From Janthinobacterium lividum PAMC 25724 (GTDB lineage: Bacteria; Pseudomonadota; Gammaproteobacteria; Burkholderiales; Burkholderiaceae_D), in the NCBI GenBank assembly GCA_000242815.2, contig AHHB01000048.1, positions 1 to 64,000 on the forward strand: a stretch of 64,000 bases of DNA, in the 5' to 3' direction. The translations under genes and the position numbers were made by a program. The notes below the pieces were generated by a model. The model was given only the letters and a program-made list of their open reading frames with translations. It was not told where the DNA came from and did no database searches. Positions 8,276 through 17,960 of this stretch are shown here, piece after piece. Within the stretch, counting starts at the first letter, position 1. Each line of letters begins with the position of its first letter.

Positions 8276-9421
8276 ATGAAAAAACTTTTAGCGGCACTGG
8301 CCTCCAGTGTACTTTTCCTATCCGCCGCCTACGCCCAGAGCGTTCCAGCTCCGACCATCGCCGCCAAGTCCTGGTTGCTGCTCGACGCCACCAGTGGCCA
8401 GATCATTGCTTCGCAAGATCCGGGCGCGCGCATCGAGCCAGCATCGTTGACCAAGATCATGACCGCTTACCTGACCTTCGCCGCCATCCGCGAAAAGAAA
8501 CTGGCGCTGGACCAAAAAGTGAATGTTTCCGTGCGCGCCTGGAAAGTCGACTCGAGCAGCTCGAAGATGTTCATCGACCCGGCCACTCCTGTGTCGATCG
8601 ACGACTTGCTGCATGGCCTGATGATTCAATCGGGTAACGATGCCGCCGTGGCACTGGCTGAAGCCGTTGCCGGCGATGAAAGCACCTTCGTCGTGCTGAT
8701 GAACCGCGAAGCCCAGCGCATGGGCCTGAAAAATACGCGTTTTGCCAATCCGCATGGCTTGCCTAGCCCCGATAACTATTCCACGGCGCAAGACTTGTCC
8801 GTCCTGGCCCAGCGCGTGATCGCCGACTATCCGGAATTCTACAAGATCGATTCGGTTAAAAGTTTCACGTATAACAAGATCACCCAGCCTAACCGCAACC
8901 GCCTGCTGTGGCTGGACCCGACCGTGGACGGCATGAAGACCGGTCACACGGAAGCGGCGGGCTATTGCATGATCGCTTCGGCCCGCCGTCCAGGTGGCAC
9001 CGGCGAGCGCCGTCTGATCTCCGTCGTGCTGGGCACTTCGTCGGACCAGGCGCGTACGCAGGAGAGCCAGAAGCTGCTGAACTGGGGCTTCCAGAACTTC
9101 GATACGGTCAAGCTGTACTCGAAAGGCCAGGCGGTGGCCACGCCGGAAGTGTGGAAAGGCTCGAAAGGCACCGTGAAAATCGGTTTTGCGCGCGATGTGC
9201 TCGTCACCGTGCCAAAAGGCATGGCTGCCAAAATGAAGCCGGTGCTGGAACGCAAGGACCCGCTGGTCGCGCCACTGGCTGAAAACGCCTCGGTCGGCAA
9301 ACTGAAAATGATGGTGGACGACAAGGTTCTGCTGGAACTGCCTGTCGTGGCGTTGGAAACCATCAACCAGGCCACCATTTTTGGTCGCGCCTGGGATTCG
9401 ATGCGCCTGTGGATGAAATAA
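8276..9421 (+). CDS. dacC: D-alanyl-D-alanine carboxypeptidase (penicillin-binding protein 5/6 type)
   Basis: 381 aa. A cleavable signal peptide (ALASSVLFLSAAYAQS) exports the enzyme, which trims the terminal D-Ala of peptidoglycan stem peptides. Catalytic motifs of the S11 family are all present: SLTK, SGN (IQSGNDA) and KTG (DGMKTGHTE). The C-terminal ~100 residues are the PBP5 domain II, and the last ~15 residues (AWDSMRLWMK) form the amphipathic membrane-binding helix. The start at 8276 is chosen because it places the signal peptide at the N-terminus; a longer open frame from 8162 adds a non-signal-like stretch. Whether it is dacA or dacC cannot be decided. Confidence 0.93.
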   Translation: MKKLLAALASSVLFLSAAYAQSVPAPTIAAKSWLLLDATSGQIIASQDPGARIEPASLTKIMTAYLTFAAIREKKLALDQKVNVSVRAWKVDSSSSKMFIDPATPVSIDDLLHGLMIQSGNDAAVALAEAVAGDESTFVVLMNREAQRMGLKNTRFANPHGLPSPDNYSTAQDLSVLAQRVIADYPEFYKIDSVKSFTYNKITQPNRNRLLWLDPTVDGMKTGHTEAAGYCMIASARRPGGTGERRLISVVLGTSSDQARTQESQKLLNWGFQNFDTVKLYSKGQAVATPEVWKGSKGTVKIGFARDVLVTVPKGMAAKMKPVLERKDPLVAPLAENASVGKLKMMVDDKVLLELPVVALETINQATIFGRAWDSMRLWMK

Positions 9422-9452
9422 GCACTGAGAAGCACTGAGCATCCCCCTAAGA

Positions 9453-9482
9453 AATGCCCGCAGACACTGCGGGCATTTTTTT
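9453..9482 (+). terminator. Rho-independent terminator after dac
   Basis: An 11-bp perfect stem, AATGCCCGCAG / CTGCGGGCATT (9453-9463 and 9467-9477), with loop ACA, runs into a T tract ending at 9482. Confidence 0.92.
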
Positions 9483-9581
9483 CGTCTTGCGCCGCGTCCA
9501 ATGACTTCAGCGCAGCATGCTATAGATTAGCTGGCTATAATCGTGGCGAGTCCCTCCACGCCACCATCAGAAAGCCAGCCC

Positions 9582-10507
9582 ATGAGCCATGTGTTTCCCG
9601 CCAGCCTGCAAGCACCGCGCAGCCGTTTAAGCCACAACGGTCCCGACTGTCGCGCATCGTCGCCGGCATGTGGCGCATCGGCGAATGGAATATGTCGGCG
9701 CAGCAGCGCCTGGCCTTCATCGAGCAATGCCTGGCGTTGGGCGTATCGAGTTTCGACCATGCCGATATCTATGGCGACTACAGCGCCGAAGGCTTGTTTG
9801 GGGAAGCGCTGGCCCTGCAGCCAGGCTTGCGCGACAAGATGGAACTGGTCAGCAAGTGCGGTATCAAGCTGCTCTCACCGCACCGTCCCGGTCATGCCAT
9901 CCAGCATTACGACACGAGCGCGGCGCACATCACCAGTTCCGTGGAACACACCTTGCGCCAACTGCACACGGACCGTCTGGATTTGCTGCTGATCCACCGC
10001 CCCGATCCGTTGATGGATTTCGACGCGATCGCCGCGACGTTTACCCAGCTACAACAAGCGGGCAAGGTCCTGCACTTTGGCGTGTCGAACTTTAGCCGCC
10101 ACCAGTTCGAGTGCCTGCACCGACGTTTCCCGCTCGTGACGAACCAGGTAGAATTTTCGCCGTTGCACGTGGCGCCCCTGTTCGACGAAACTTTCGACGG
10201 CTTGCAGGATGTGGGGGTGGCGCCGATGATCTGGTCGCCGCTGGCCGGTGGCCGGCTGTTCCAGGGTGGCGATGCGAATGTGGAAAACTTGCGCAATGTC
10301 ATCAAGCAGATCGCCGACCAGCTGCAGCGCCCGTTTGCCAGCGTGGTGTTTGCCTGGATCATGCAACTACCATGCCGCCCCCTGCCGTTGACAGGCTCGG
10401 GCCGCATCGAGGCCTTGGGCGTAGCCGTGGAAGGCACGCAATTTTCGCTCAGCCGCAGCGACTGGTTCGCCATCCTGCGCGCCGCGCGCGGGCACGAGGT
10501 GGCTTGA
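9582..10507 (+). CDS. ydhF: Aldo/keto reductase, YdhF type (frameshift near the start)
   Basis: Restored length 308 aa. The body matches E. coli YdhF closely: SFDHADIYGDY, LVSKCGI, LLLIHRPDPLMD, FGVSNF, GSGRIEAL. NADPH-dependent oxidoreductase of unknown physiological substrate. The frame containing the ATG at 9582 reads SHNGPD and then breaks at about 9646; the other frame resumes at once with LSRIVAGMWR. E. coli YdhF has this same junction without interruption (from memory), so one C of GACCTG is missing. Taken literally, translation would have to start internally at 9668 and lose the first beta strand. The stop lies 2 bases from the convergent pssA stop. Confidence 0.85.
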
Positions 10508-10509
10508 GA

Positions 10510-11304
10510 TTAATCGATTTCATCAGCGTCATTAAAGACTTGCGGCAACGCAATGCCGCGCCAGCCCAGATACCAAGCCAGGTTCAGCGCCAGGGTGGCG
10601 GCGATATAGACGGCGAAGAATAGCGCAAAGAAGCTGGTCTTGAGCCACACCAGCAGCGCGATGGCCACGATGAGCAGCAGCAGCGCAGCCAGGCTTTTCT
10701 TTTGCTTGGAGCTGGGGAAGCGCAAGGTCGACACCATCAGGCTACCCACGCCCACCAGCAGCAGCATCAGCAGGTAGCTATGCAGCATGGAATCGATCGG
10801 TGCCGGCCAGGCCACCACCACGGCCGCCACGCAGGCGGCACCGGCAGTGATCGGCATGCCGACAAAATACAGGGGATCGGTACGCCCGACATTCACATTG
10901 AAGCGCGCCAGGCGCATGGCGCCGCAGGCGACAAAGAAGAAGCTGGCCATGCCGCCAAAACGCAGCAGCAGCGGGTCGTGCACCCCCATTTGCACAAAGC
11001 CATAGCAGTATAACAACACGGCTGGGGCGCAGCCGAAATTCATCACGTCGGCGATGGAATCGAGCTGCACGCCGAACTGCGAACTGGTGTTCGTCAGGCG
11101 CGCCACATAGCCGTCGAGCGCATCGAACACCCCGGCGAGCACCAGCAGCGCCGCAGCCAGGCGATAGGCATCCGCGTCGCCCACTGCGGCGTTATCGACG
11201 GAAATGACGATGCTGGCAAAACCGCAGGCTATCGACAGCAAAGTTACCAGGCTGGGTAAGGCGTATTTGGCGCGCTGCAGGCGCGACTTGGGCAATGTGT
11301 TCAA
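10510..11304 (-). CDS. pssA: CDP-diacylglycerol--serine O-phosphatidyltransferase
   Basis: 264 aa, multi-pass membrane enzyme that makes phosphatidylserine, the precursor of phosphatidylethanolamine. It carries the CDP-alcohol phosphatidyltransferase signature D-G-x2-A-R-x8-G-x3-D-x3-D, visible as DGYVARLTNTSSQFGVQLDS and then IAD. Several hydrophobic segments follow. The type II PssA of betaproteobacteria has this length. The promoter region is 11305-11460, where nothing else is recognisable. Confidence 0.92.
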   Translation of the reverse strand: MNTLPKSRLQRAKYALPSLVTLLSIACGFASIVISVDNAAVGDADAYRLAAALLVLAGVFDALDGYVARLTNTSSQFGVQLDSIADVMNFGCAPAVLLYCYGFVQMGVHDPLLLRFGGMASFFFVACGAMRLARFNVNVGRTDPLYFVGMPITAGAACVAAVVVAWPAPIDSMLHSYLLMLLLVGVGSLMVSTLRFPSSKQKKSLAALLLLIVAIALLVWLKTSFFALFFAVYIAATLALNLAWYLGWRGIALPQVFNDADEID

Positions 11305-11518
11305 ATTATGGGCAATCTAAGTAGCGGATATAAGGCAATGCAGCGGCAAAAGCTGCGCTGAGCGCATTCTACCCTGCGCATACGCAGCAATATCTGCGCA
11401 CGAGCACACGACATATCTTTTCATGGATGCTCTACGCCAGATCAAAATGCCTTAGAATCGTTTCACAGAGTAGCACGCTGGTCCCCATTGCAGTCCGCTG
11501 ATCCATACAGGAGTCAAC

Positions 11519-12469
11519 TTGATTGTCTCGTCACTACCTTGTAAATACTGGCTAACCGCCCTGCTGAGCGCGGCCCTGTTGAGTGCCTGCGGCGGCGGCG
11601 ATAGCGGCGGGAATACCTCGCCGAGCACAGCGACCCCGGCTGGACAGCTGCTACAGGAGCCGGGCGCTCCCGTGTTGAGCAACAATATTGCCACCGATGG
11701 CTTCAACTGGTTCAACTTCCGGCGCAGCCAGATCGGCCTGTCGCCACTGGTGCGCAATGGCTTGATCGACAGCGCGGCCCTGGGCCATTCGAATTATCTC
11801 AATATCAACAGCACGGTGGCGCACGAACAGTTACTGGACAAACCTGGCTTTACTGGCGTCAAACTGGGCAACCGCCTGGCCAAGGCCGGCTATGTCCTGG
11901 CGTCGCTGCAGGGCGAAGTCATCGCTGGCGCGAGCAACACCTCCGGCTTCTACCTGGCCGAAGAGCTGGTCACCGCCATCTATCACCGCTTCGTCATTTT
12001 CGAGCCGCTCTTCAAAGAAGGTGGCGCGGGTGCGGCCGTCAATGCTGCCGGCTACGCGTATTTCACCAGCGACCTGGCAAGCAACCGCAGCTATGGCCCC
12101 GGGCTGGCAGCCGCGCAAATCGTCACCTATCCATTTGGCGGACAGCAAAGGGTAGCCGTCAGCTTCTCCAGCGATAGCGAGGCGCCCGATCCCGTGCCGA
12201 ACCAGGATGTCGTCGGCTACCCGATCAGCGTGCATGCCAACTACGGCACCAGCGTCGACGTGACGGCGTTCAGCGTGCGCCAGCGCGGCGCCGGCACGGA
12301 CCTGGCGGTGCGCCTGCTCGCCAGCGGCAGCGATGCGCACACGCCGATCTCGGCCGCAGCCATCGTTCCACTGGCGCCGCTGAGCGCGAACACCAGCTAT
12401 GACGTGCGTTTCATCGGCAAGATCAATGGCGCGGACATCGCGACCAACTGGTCATTCAGCACGCGCTAG
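11519..12469 (+). CDS. CAP-domain lipoprotein
   Basis: 316 aa. A signal peptide with lipobox LLSACGGG (Cys at about residue 24) marks a lipoprotein. Residues ~55-190 resemble the CAP/SCP-PR1 fold: FNFRRSQIGLSPLVRNG and AALGHSNYL with the expected histidine, then VAHEQ. The C-terminal part resembles a bacterial Ig-like or fibronectin-like segment (LSANTSYDVRFIGKING). The function of bacterial CAP proteins is mostly unknown. The start is a TTG at 11519, following a weak GGAG; no better ATG exists upstream of the signal peptide. Confidence 0.75.
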   Translation: MIVSSLPCKYWLTALLSAALLSACGGGDSGGNTSPSTATPAGQLLQEPGAPVLSNNIATDGFNWFNFRRSQIGLSPLVRNGLIDSAALGHSNYLNINSTVAHEQLLDKPGFTGVKLGNRLAKAGYVLASLQGEVIAGASNTSGFYLAEELVTAIYHRFVIFEPLFKEGGAGAAVNAAGYAYFTSDLASNRSYGPGLAAAQIVTYPFGGQQRVAVSFSSDSEAPDPVPNQDVVGYPISVHANYGTSVDVTAFSVRQRGAGTDLAVRLLASGSDAHTPISAAAIVPLAPLSANTSYDVRFIGKINGADIATNWSFSTR

Positions 12470-12499
12470 CCTGGCATCGCATGGCTGGCGGGCGCGCTG

Positions 12500-13213
12500 T
12501 TGAGGACGCCAGGATGTAAAATGGCGCTTCGTGCTTTACTGACATTGACAAGTTTTTGGGCTCTCTGCACACCAGGCATGCTGAAACCACACACCACTTG
12601 CGATGATGATGCCGCCTTAGCGGCATCCGACATGGTCCGTATTCTCGACGTCGAGAACGGACTAGACCGCATCATGGGCGACCGCATCCTGTACCTGAAA
12701 ATCCTGCGCCGCTTCCTGCATGACCACGGCACCACGCCGTGCCAAATCCGCGTCGAATTCGACGCCGGCAACTATGCCAGCGCGCGCCTGAAAGCGCATA
12801 CCCTGAAAGGCGCCGCCGGCATGATCGGTGCGCACCACGTGCACAGCCTGTCGGCAACCCTGGAATCGGCGCTGCGTGCTCAGGCGCCCGACCTGGCCCG
12901 ACAGATGCTGCAACTGGAACTGGCGCAGGATCAATTACTCGGTGCGGTGAGCAGCATGTTGGGCACGCCGGAAGCGAGCCATACGGCGGCGCAGGACGTC
13001 GCGCCCGATCCTGCCGCACCAGCCATCCAACTGCTACTGGCACGCCTTGCCAGCCATCTGCGCGAAGGCGATGGCGCGGCTATCGACATCCTGGAAAACT
13101 CAGCCAGCCTGCTGGCCGCCAGCCTGGGCGTGCAGGCGTACCAGGAGGTGGCGAGCGCTGCATATGAGTTCAACTTCGACGGTGCTCTCGCGGCGCTGCT
13201 GCGGCGCCGCTAA
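12500..13213 (+). CDS. Hpt (histidine phosphotransfer) domain protein
   Basis: Up to 237 aa. Residues ~45-150 form an Hpt domain: ILDVENGLDRIMGDRILYL and then the phosphohistidine motif AHTLKGAAG. The C-terminal ~60 residues (LLLARLASHLREGDGAAIDI to FDGALAALLRR) match the tail found at the end of many hybrid histidine kinases. The true start is uncertain: the open frame begins at 12500, while ATGs at 12580 and 12632 lie closer to the domain. It may be a free-standing phosphorelay protein or the surviving end of a hybrid kinase. No kinase or regulator partner lies next to it. Confidence 0.7.
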   Translation: MRTPGCKMALRALLTLTSFWALCTPGMLKPHTTCDDDAALAASDMVRILDVENGLDRIMGDRILYLKILRRFLHDHGTTPCQIRVEFDAGNYASARLKAHTLKGAAGMIGAHHVHSLSATLESALRAQAPDLARQMLQLELAQDQLLGAVSSMLGTPEASHTAAQDVAPDPAAPAIQLLLARLASHLREGDGAAIDILENSASLLAASLGVQAYQEVASAAYEFNFDGALAALLRRR

Positions 13214-13222
13214 ATAGCAAAA

Positions 13223-13423
13223 TCAACGATGGTATTGCGCCTCTTCCGCGTAAGCCAGACCGCAACTCTTGCCGCAAAAGCGGCGCACGGCGTCGAGCGG
13301 CTTGTCGCAATACCAGCACGCGCCTTTTGGCGGCAAGCTGGCGATCAATTCCGGCATGGCGGGCAATGGCCGCGCCAGCACCCCATATTCGCCCTGCACG
13401 ACGTCCGGCTGTTTGCTGTCCAT
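13223..13423 (-). CDS. Small zinc-ribbon-like protein
   Basis: 66 aa. The C-terminal half has ACWYCDKPLDAVRRFCGKSC: two CxxC-type pairs spaced as in a zinc ribbon or a degenerate treble clef. The tail YAEEAQYHR is charged. Short proteins of this kind are widespread in Oxalobacteraceae and of unknown function. It is convergent with the Hpt gene, with a 9-base gap. Coding is supported by the cysteine pattern and by codon positions rich in G/C. Bases 13424-13687 behind it show no clear gene. Confidence 0.65.
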   Translation of the reverse strand: MDSKQPDVVQGEYGVLARPLPAMPELIASLPPKGACWYCDKPLDAVRRFCGKSCGLAYAEEAQYHR

Positions 13424-13687
13424 GGCGCTTCCTTTCCTTGCGGCACTTTAAGGCCGCTCAGCAAGGTTACGTCAGCGCAGTTTGAGGCCCATGACATTTC
13501 TCAAAGGCGTAGATGCTAAGCTGGCTTTCGCTAGCTGCGCACCGCATCCTTAGCCTGTTCATCGATGATTTTCTGCGGCCATGGCTATCGGGCATACTTG
13601 CTCGACAAGCACTGCCATCGCCGCCGTGCCTGGGGCAAAGAGCTTGGCACGCCGGCGAGCGAGATGTTCATCGACATGACGCTTCTT

Positions 13688-15067
13688 CTATTTGCCTATG
13701 CAAAAGCGGCTGAAGATCACGCCCAGCAAATCGTCAGGCGAAAACTCGCCCGTGATGCTCGACAATTGCACCTGTGCCAGGCGCAATTCTTCGGCAAACA
13801 GGTCCAGCGACTGGTCATCCTGCGCCGCGTGCGCGGCAGCGATGTTCAAGTGTTTGCCAGCCGATTTGAGCGCGATCAAATGGCGTTCGCGCGCCAGGTA
13901 CAGCGATTCGCCCGTCTGCTGCCAGCCAGCGATGCGTAGCAGCTCGGCGCGCAGCAAGTCGATGCCGATGTGTTCATGCGCAGACAGATACACATGCGTG
14001 GCATCGGCCAAGGTGTCCACGCTGGGCTTGTGGCCGGACAAGTCAATCTTGTTCCACACGCGCACCACCGGCACGCCTTCAGGGAAAGCGGCGACGATGG
14101 TTTCATCTGCCTGCGTGGGACCATGATCTGCGTCCAGCAGGTGCAAGATGACATCGGCCTTGCCGATCTCGCCCCAGGTGCGTTCGATGCCGATGCGCTC
14201 GACGGCGTCGATGGTGTCGCCGGCGCTACGGATACCGGCCGTGTCGATGATGTTGAGCGGAATACCTTCGATCTGGATGGTTTCGCTGACCTTGTCGCGC
14301 GTGGTGCCGGCAATCGGCGTCACGATCGCCACGTCGGCGCCGGCCAGCGCGTTCAACAGCGACGACTTGCCCACGTTGGGCTGGCCGGCCAGCACGACAT
14401 TGAGACCTTCACGCAGCAGCGCGCCCTGCGCCGCCTGCGCAAACACTTTATTGAGCGCTTCGATGACGGCTTTCAATTGACCGCGCGCATTCGATTTTTC
14501 CAGGAAGTCGATCTCTTCTTCCGGGAAGTCCAGGGTCGCCTCAACCAGCATGCGCAAACCCGTCACCTGCTCCACCAGCGCGTGGATGGTGTTGGAAAAC
14601 GCGCCCGACAGCGATTGCGAGGCAGACTTGGCGGCCGCCTCCGTGGAAGCATCGATCAGGTCGGCCACGGCTTCGGCTTGCGCCAGATCAAGCTTGTCAT
14701 TCAAAAAGGCGCGGCGCGTGAATTCGCCCGGTTCGGCCAGGCGCAAGCCGCTGTCCTTGCCCGCCTCCAGCACGCGCGCCAGCAGCAGTTGCAACACGAT
14801 AGGGCCGCCATGGCCCTGCAATTCCAGCACGTCTTCGCCCGTGTACGAATGCGGGCCTTTGAAGTGGATGGCGATGCCCTGATCGATGATGCTGCCATCA
14901 GTTTCCGTAAATGGCAGATAGGTGGCATGGCGCGCTTTCAACTGCTGCGCGCCGAACAGGGCCGTCATTAAGGGAGCGAGGTTTTTGCCGGAGGCGCGTA
15001 CCACGCCGATGCCGCCGCGTCCGGGGGCGGTGGCGATGGCGGCGATAGGGGAAGAGTCGAGTTTCAT
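13688..15067 (-). CDS. mnmE: tRNA uridine-5-carboxymethylaminomethyl modification GTPase
   Basis: 459 aa. MnmE, with MnmG, modifies wobble uridine 34 of certain tRNAs. The N-terminal folate-binding domain starts [20 protein letters not shown]. The G domain has G1 [15 protein letters not shown]2 [10 protein letters not shown]3 DTAGIR and G4 NKID. The C-terminal motif FCIGK ends the protein and carries the catalytic cysteine. The order mnmE-yidC-yidD-rnpA-rpmH is the standard origin-proximal cluster. A terminator lies between yidC and mnmE, so mnmE has its own promoter within about 15068-15185. Confidence 0.97.
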   Translation of the reverse strand: MKLDSSPIAAIATAPGRGGIGVVRASGKNLAPLMTALFGAQQLKARHATYLPFTETDGSIIDQGIAIHFKGPHSYTGEDVLELQGHGGPIVLQLLLARVLEAGKDSGLRLAEPGEFTRRAFLNDKLDLAQAEAVADLIDASTEAAAKSASQSLSGAFSNTIHALVEQVTGLRMLVEATLDFPEEEIDFLEKSNARGQLKAVIEALNKVFAQAAQGALLREGLNVVLAGQPNVGKSSLLNALAGADVAIVTPIAGTTRDKVSETIQIEGIPLNIIDTAGIRSAGDTIDAVERIGIERTWGEIGKADVILHLLDADHGPTQADETIVAAFPEGVPVVRVWNKIDLSGHKPSVDTLADATHVYLSAHEHIGIDLLRAELLRIAGWQQTGESLYLARERHLIALKSAGKHLNIAAAHAAQDDQSLDLFAEELRLAQVQLSSITGEFSPDDLLGVIFSRFCIGK

Positions 15068-15157
15068 GGGGATATTGTAGATTATTCGGGGAAGCTGTAC
15101 GCAAAGGAATAATGGCGAAGCGACGACGCTTGTGGCGCCGATTCCTCAGCGGAAGGC

Positions 15158-15186
15158 TGGGGTCAGACCCAAAGGGTCTGACCCCA
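15158..15186. repeat. Perfect palindrome containing GGGGTCAGACCC
   Basis: A 13-bp perfect inverted repeat, TGGGGTCAGACCC at 15158-15170 and GGGTCTGACCCCA at 15174-15186, with loop AAA. The same motif is, to my knowledge, a frequent dispersed palindrome in Oxalobacteraceae and other Burkholderiales genomes. It abuts the yidC terminator. Confidence 0.85.
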
Positions 15187-15213
15187 AAAAAAAGCCCGCG
15201 CGAGGCGGGCTTT
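15186..15213 (-). terminator. Rho-independent terminator of yidC
   Basis: On the minus strand, stem AAAGCCCGC / GCGGGCTTT (15191-15199 with 15205-15213, loop 5) is followed by a run of eight T (15186-15193 read in reverse). It lies 18 bases beyond the yidC stop. Confidence 0.92.
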
Positions 15214-15230
15214 CTGTTCGCGGGCCGGAA

Positions 15231-16967
15231 TTACTTGGCGGCGACCGCGTATTTCTTGGTGATCACCCATTGCTGGCCGATCGACAGGACGTTGTTGACG
15301 ACCCAGTAGAGTACCAAGCCCGACGGGAAGAAGAAGAACATCACCGAGAATGCCAGTGGCATGAACAGCATCATCTTCGCTTGCATCGGATCGGCCGGGG
15401 CCGGGTTCAGCTTGGTCGTGATGTACATCGAGATCGCGTACAGCACGGGCAAGATGCACCATGGGTCATGCTGAGCCAGGTCGGTGATCCAGCCCATCCA
15501 TGGCGCGCCGCGAATTTCCACGGACGCGTTCAGCACCCAGTACAGGGCGATAAAGACCGGCATCTGGATCAGGATGGGCAGGCAGCCGCCCAGCGGATTG
15601 ATCTTTTCGGTCTTGTACAGCTCCATCGTGGCCTGGTTCATCTTTTGCGGATCGCCTTTGAAGCGCTCGCGGATCGCCTGCATCTTCGGCGTGACCAGTT
15701 TCATCTTCGCCATGCTGCGGTAGCCGGCAGCCGACAAGGGGAAAAACGCCAGTTTGATCAAGATGGTGAAGGCGATGATGGTCCAGCCCCAGTTACCCAG
15801 CACGCTGTGAATCTGTTCCATGACCCAGAACATGGGCTTGGCGATGATGGTCAGCCAGCCGTAATCCTTGACCAGTTCCAGGCCAGGCGATACCGATTCC
15901 AGCAAATGCGCGATTTGCGGACCCGAGTACAGCTTGCTGTCCATGCTGGCCGTGGCGCCTGGCGCCAGGGTAGGCAATGGCAGCACGTTGCCGATGGCGT
16001 ACAAGTTGGTGCCGACCTTCTTGGTGAAGATGTCGCGCTTGGCGTTCTCAGGCGGAACAAAGGCGGAAACGAAGAAGTGTTGCGAAATCGCGAACCAGCC
16101 GCCATTCGCCGAGGCCGGATGCAGGCCCTTCATGGCGTTGTCGTTGCCCTTCTTCTCGTCTTCCAGGGCCGATTTCTCGATTTTCTCGAACGTCAGCTTC
16201 TGGTATTTGTCTTGCGGCGTGTACAGGGTCGGACCCGTGAAGCTGCTGTTGAAGAACGAGTCGCCGACCGGCTTGTTGCCGTCATGCGTCAGTTGCAGAT
16301 ACAGCTGCGGCGTGACAGGCGCTGCGCCCACGTTGGCCACGTCGTGGCGCACGTCGATGACGTAGTCGCCACGTTTGAAGGTGAACGTCTTGCTCAGCTT
16401 GACGCCGCCTTCGACCGCTTCCATCACCAGTTGCACCTGCTTGCCGTCACCGAGGGTGCGCACGCCAGGCTGCACGGTAAAACCGCTCGCATGGGTGGGG
16501 AATGGACCGCCGACCAGGCCCGATTGCGCCAAGTAAGTATGGTTCGCGCCTTCGTCGAACAGCACTTCGTTTTGCTTGCCGTCGTCAGGCTGGCATACCT
16601 TGAACAGGCCGAAGCAACCGCCAAACCAGCCCGGATTGCCTGCGCCTTTGAATTTCAGCAATTCCAGACGCTTGACCTGGCCACCCAGGGTGTCGATATC
16701 GACCTTGATGACGTCGGTGGTGATGGTAATCACTTCGCGCTTGAACGCGGCGGGATCGACAGCCTCACCCGGCAGGGCAGGCACGCCTGCTGCAGCCGAG
16801 GCAGCCAGGGCATCCGTCTTGGCAGGGGTCGCAGGCGCCTTGGCGGTTTGTTCCGTGTTCGCGGAGAACATCGACGGCTTGCCGTTCGAGATCATCCATT
16901 CGTTCCAGAGAATTACCAGCGAGACGGAAAACACGATCCACAGGATGGTACGTTTATTGATATCCAT
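15231..16967 (-). CDS. yidC: Membrane protein insertase YidC
   Basis: 578 aa. Inserts proteins into the inner membrane, alone or with SecYEG. The start MDINKRTILWIVFSVSLVIL is the typical N-terminal helix of the gram-negative type. A large periplasmic domain (about 60-340) follows, then the conserved insertase core (GWTIIAFTILIKLAFFPLSA, KMQAIRERFKGDPQKMNQ, GGCLPILIQMPVFIALYWVL). The start is set at 16967 rather than the longer open frame from 17024, because the family begins with MDIxR. It lies 11 bases after yidD. Confidence 0.97.
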   Translation of the reverse strand: MDINKRTILWIVFSVSLVILWNEWMISNGKPSMFSANTEQTAKAPATPAKTDALAASAAAGVPALPGEAVDPAAFKREVITITTDVIKVDIDTLGGQVKRLELLKFKGAGNPGWFGGCFGLFKVCQPDDGKQNEVLFDEGANHTYLAQSGLVGGPFPTHASGFTVQPGVRTLGDGKQVQLVMEAVEGGVKLSKTFTFKRGDYVIDVRHDVANVGAAPVTPQLYLQLTHDGNKPVGDSFFNSSFTGPTLYTPQDKYQKLTFEKIEKSALEDEKKGNDNAMKGLHPASANGGWFAISQHFFVSAFVPPENAKRDIFTKKVGTNLYAIGNVLPLPTLAPGATASMDSKLYSGPQIAHLLESVSPGLELVKDYGWLTIIAKPMFWVMEQIHSVLGNWGWTIIAFTILIKLAFFPLSAAGYRSMAKMKLVTPKMQAIRERFKGDPQKMNQATMELYKTEKINPLGGCLPILIQMPVFIALYWVLNASVEIRGAPWMGWITDLAQHDPWCILPVLYAISMYITTKLNPAPADPMQAKMMLFMPLAFSVMFFFFPSGLVLYWVVNNVLSIGQQWVITKKYAVAAK

Positions 16968-16978
16968 TAGGGTATTTG

Positions 16979-17239
16979 TCAGGAGTGGTTGCAACCGCAA
17001 GCGGTCGTTGAAGATTGTTTGCAATCGGCCGGCGGCACCGGGTCGACGCCCCCTTCATTCCAGGGGTGGCAACGGCACAGCCGCTTGGCAGCCAGCAGGC
17101 TACCCTTGGCAGTACCATGCACGCGCAGCGCTTCCATCGCGTAATGCGAACAACTCGGATAGAAACGGCAATTCTGTCCCAGCATGGGGCTGATCAGCAA
17201 CTGATAAGCGCGCAGCAGGAACAGCAGCAGGGTTTTCAT
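16979..17239 (-). CDS. yidD: Membrane protein insertion efficiency factor YidD
   Basis: 86 aa. Conserved YidD motifs are present: [20 protein letters not shown] and [11 protein letters not shown], with the invariant cysteines. A short N-terminal amphipathic helix probably places it at the inner membrane, where it assists YidC-dependent insertion. The start overlaps the rnpA stop by 4 bases. Confidence 0.96.
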   Translation of the reverse strand: MKTLLLFLLRAYQLLISPMLGQNCRFYPSCSHYAMEALRVHGTAKGSLLAAKRLCRCHPWNEGGVDPVPPADCKQSSTTACGCNHS

Positions 17240-17694
17240 GGCGCGGACGGTGGTGGCGCAGCAACAGAACGGGCTTGGGCGGCGATTTGCGCCGCGAACA
17301 GGCGGCTCAATTCTTCACGCAGCTCGGCTTTGAGCCGGCTCGTGGTGGCCGGACCATCCTTGCTGTTGACAGCGCGCGACAAACGCACCACGCAGTCGAC
17401 CGGCGGCATCGCGCTAATGCGAAACAGCTCGCGCGTGACGCGCTTGATCGTGTTGCGGGTCGCCGCGCGCGGCGCGAAACGCTTTGCCACAACGACGCCC
17501 AGCCGCGCATGCGGCAGTTGATTATGTCGGGTGTACAGCACAAAATGCGCTGTTTTTTGCGAAGGGCGCAAACGAAAAACGGATGAAAATTCATCCGTTT
17601 TAACGATACGCCGAAAGCGCGCGAAGTCGTGTGAACCTTCGCGTTGATTGCCGACTGGAGTACAGCTAGCCACGCGATCAGCTGTCAACGACAA
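17236..17694 (-). CDS. rnpA: Ribonuclease P protein component
   Basis: 152 aa. Protein subunit of RNase P, which cuts the 5' leader from pre-tRNA. The RNR signature region reads [20 protein letters not shown], and the N-terminal substrate-binding strand is HFVLYTRHN. The N-terminal ~20 residues and the C-terminal ~20 residues ([12 protein letters not shown]) are extensions beyond the usual ~120 aa, so the true start could be slightly downstream. It lies 2 bases after rpmH. Confidence 0.94.
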   Translation of the reverse strand: MSLTADRVASCTPVGNQREGSHDFARFRRIVKTDEFSSVFRLRPSQKTAHFVLYTRHNQLPHARLGVVVAKRFAPRAATRNTIKRVTRELFRISAMPPVDCVVRLSRAVNSKDGPATTSRLKAELREELSRLFAAQIAAQARSVAAPPPSAP

Positions 17695-17696
17695 GC

Positions 17697-17831
17697 CTAG
17701 ACGGCCAGACGTTTGCGGCCCTTTGCGCGACGTGCGTTGAGCACATCACGGCCACCACGGGTAGCCATACGAGCGCGGAAGCCGTGCGTACGCTTGCGAC
17801 GAACGACGGAAGGTTGGTAAGTACGTTTCAT
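17697..17831 (-). CDS. rpmH: 50S ribosomal protein L34
   Basis: 44 aa, the standard length. Begins [18 protein letters not shown] and ends [14 protein letters not shown], as expected for L34. A longer open frame to 17912 is only the leader. That leader contains a small stem CTGACG / CGTCAG (17871-17885) and an A/T-rich stretch upstream of the start. Confidence 0.97.
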   Translation of the reverse strand: MKRTYQPSVVRRKRTHGFRARMATRGGRDVLNARRAKGRKRLAV

Positions 17832-17960
17832 GTTGGTCTCGCTAAAAACAAAAAAAATGCAAAATCGGGTCTGACGTCCCGTCAGTTTTTGGTGCCAATG
17901 ACAATCGCGCACTTATGCCAAGGCACAAGCTGGCCAATCTCATCGCCCGCTTGAACGCGC

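Noticed and set aside
13513-13713. Possible small gene between the zinc-ribbon gene and mnmE
   Set aside because: No recognisable motif, it overlaps the mnmE end, and a competing frame over the same bases looks equally random.
15132-16970. 612-codon open frame antisense to yidC
   Set aside because: YidC is unambiguous on the minus strand; the antisense product is low-complexity R/H/Q/D-rich sequence.
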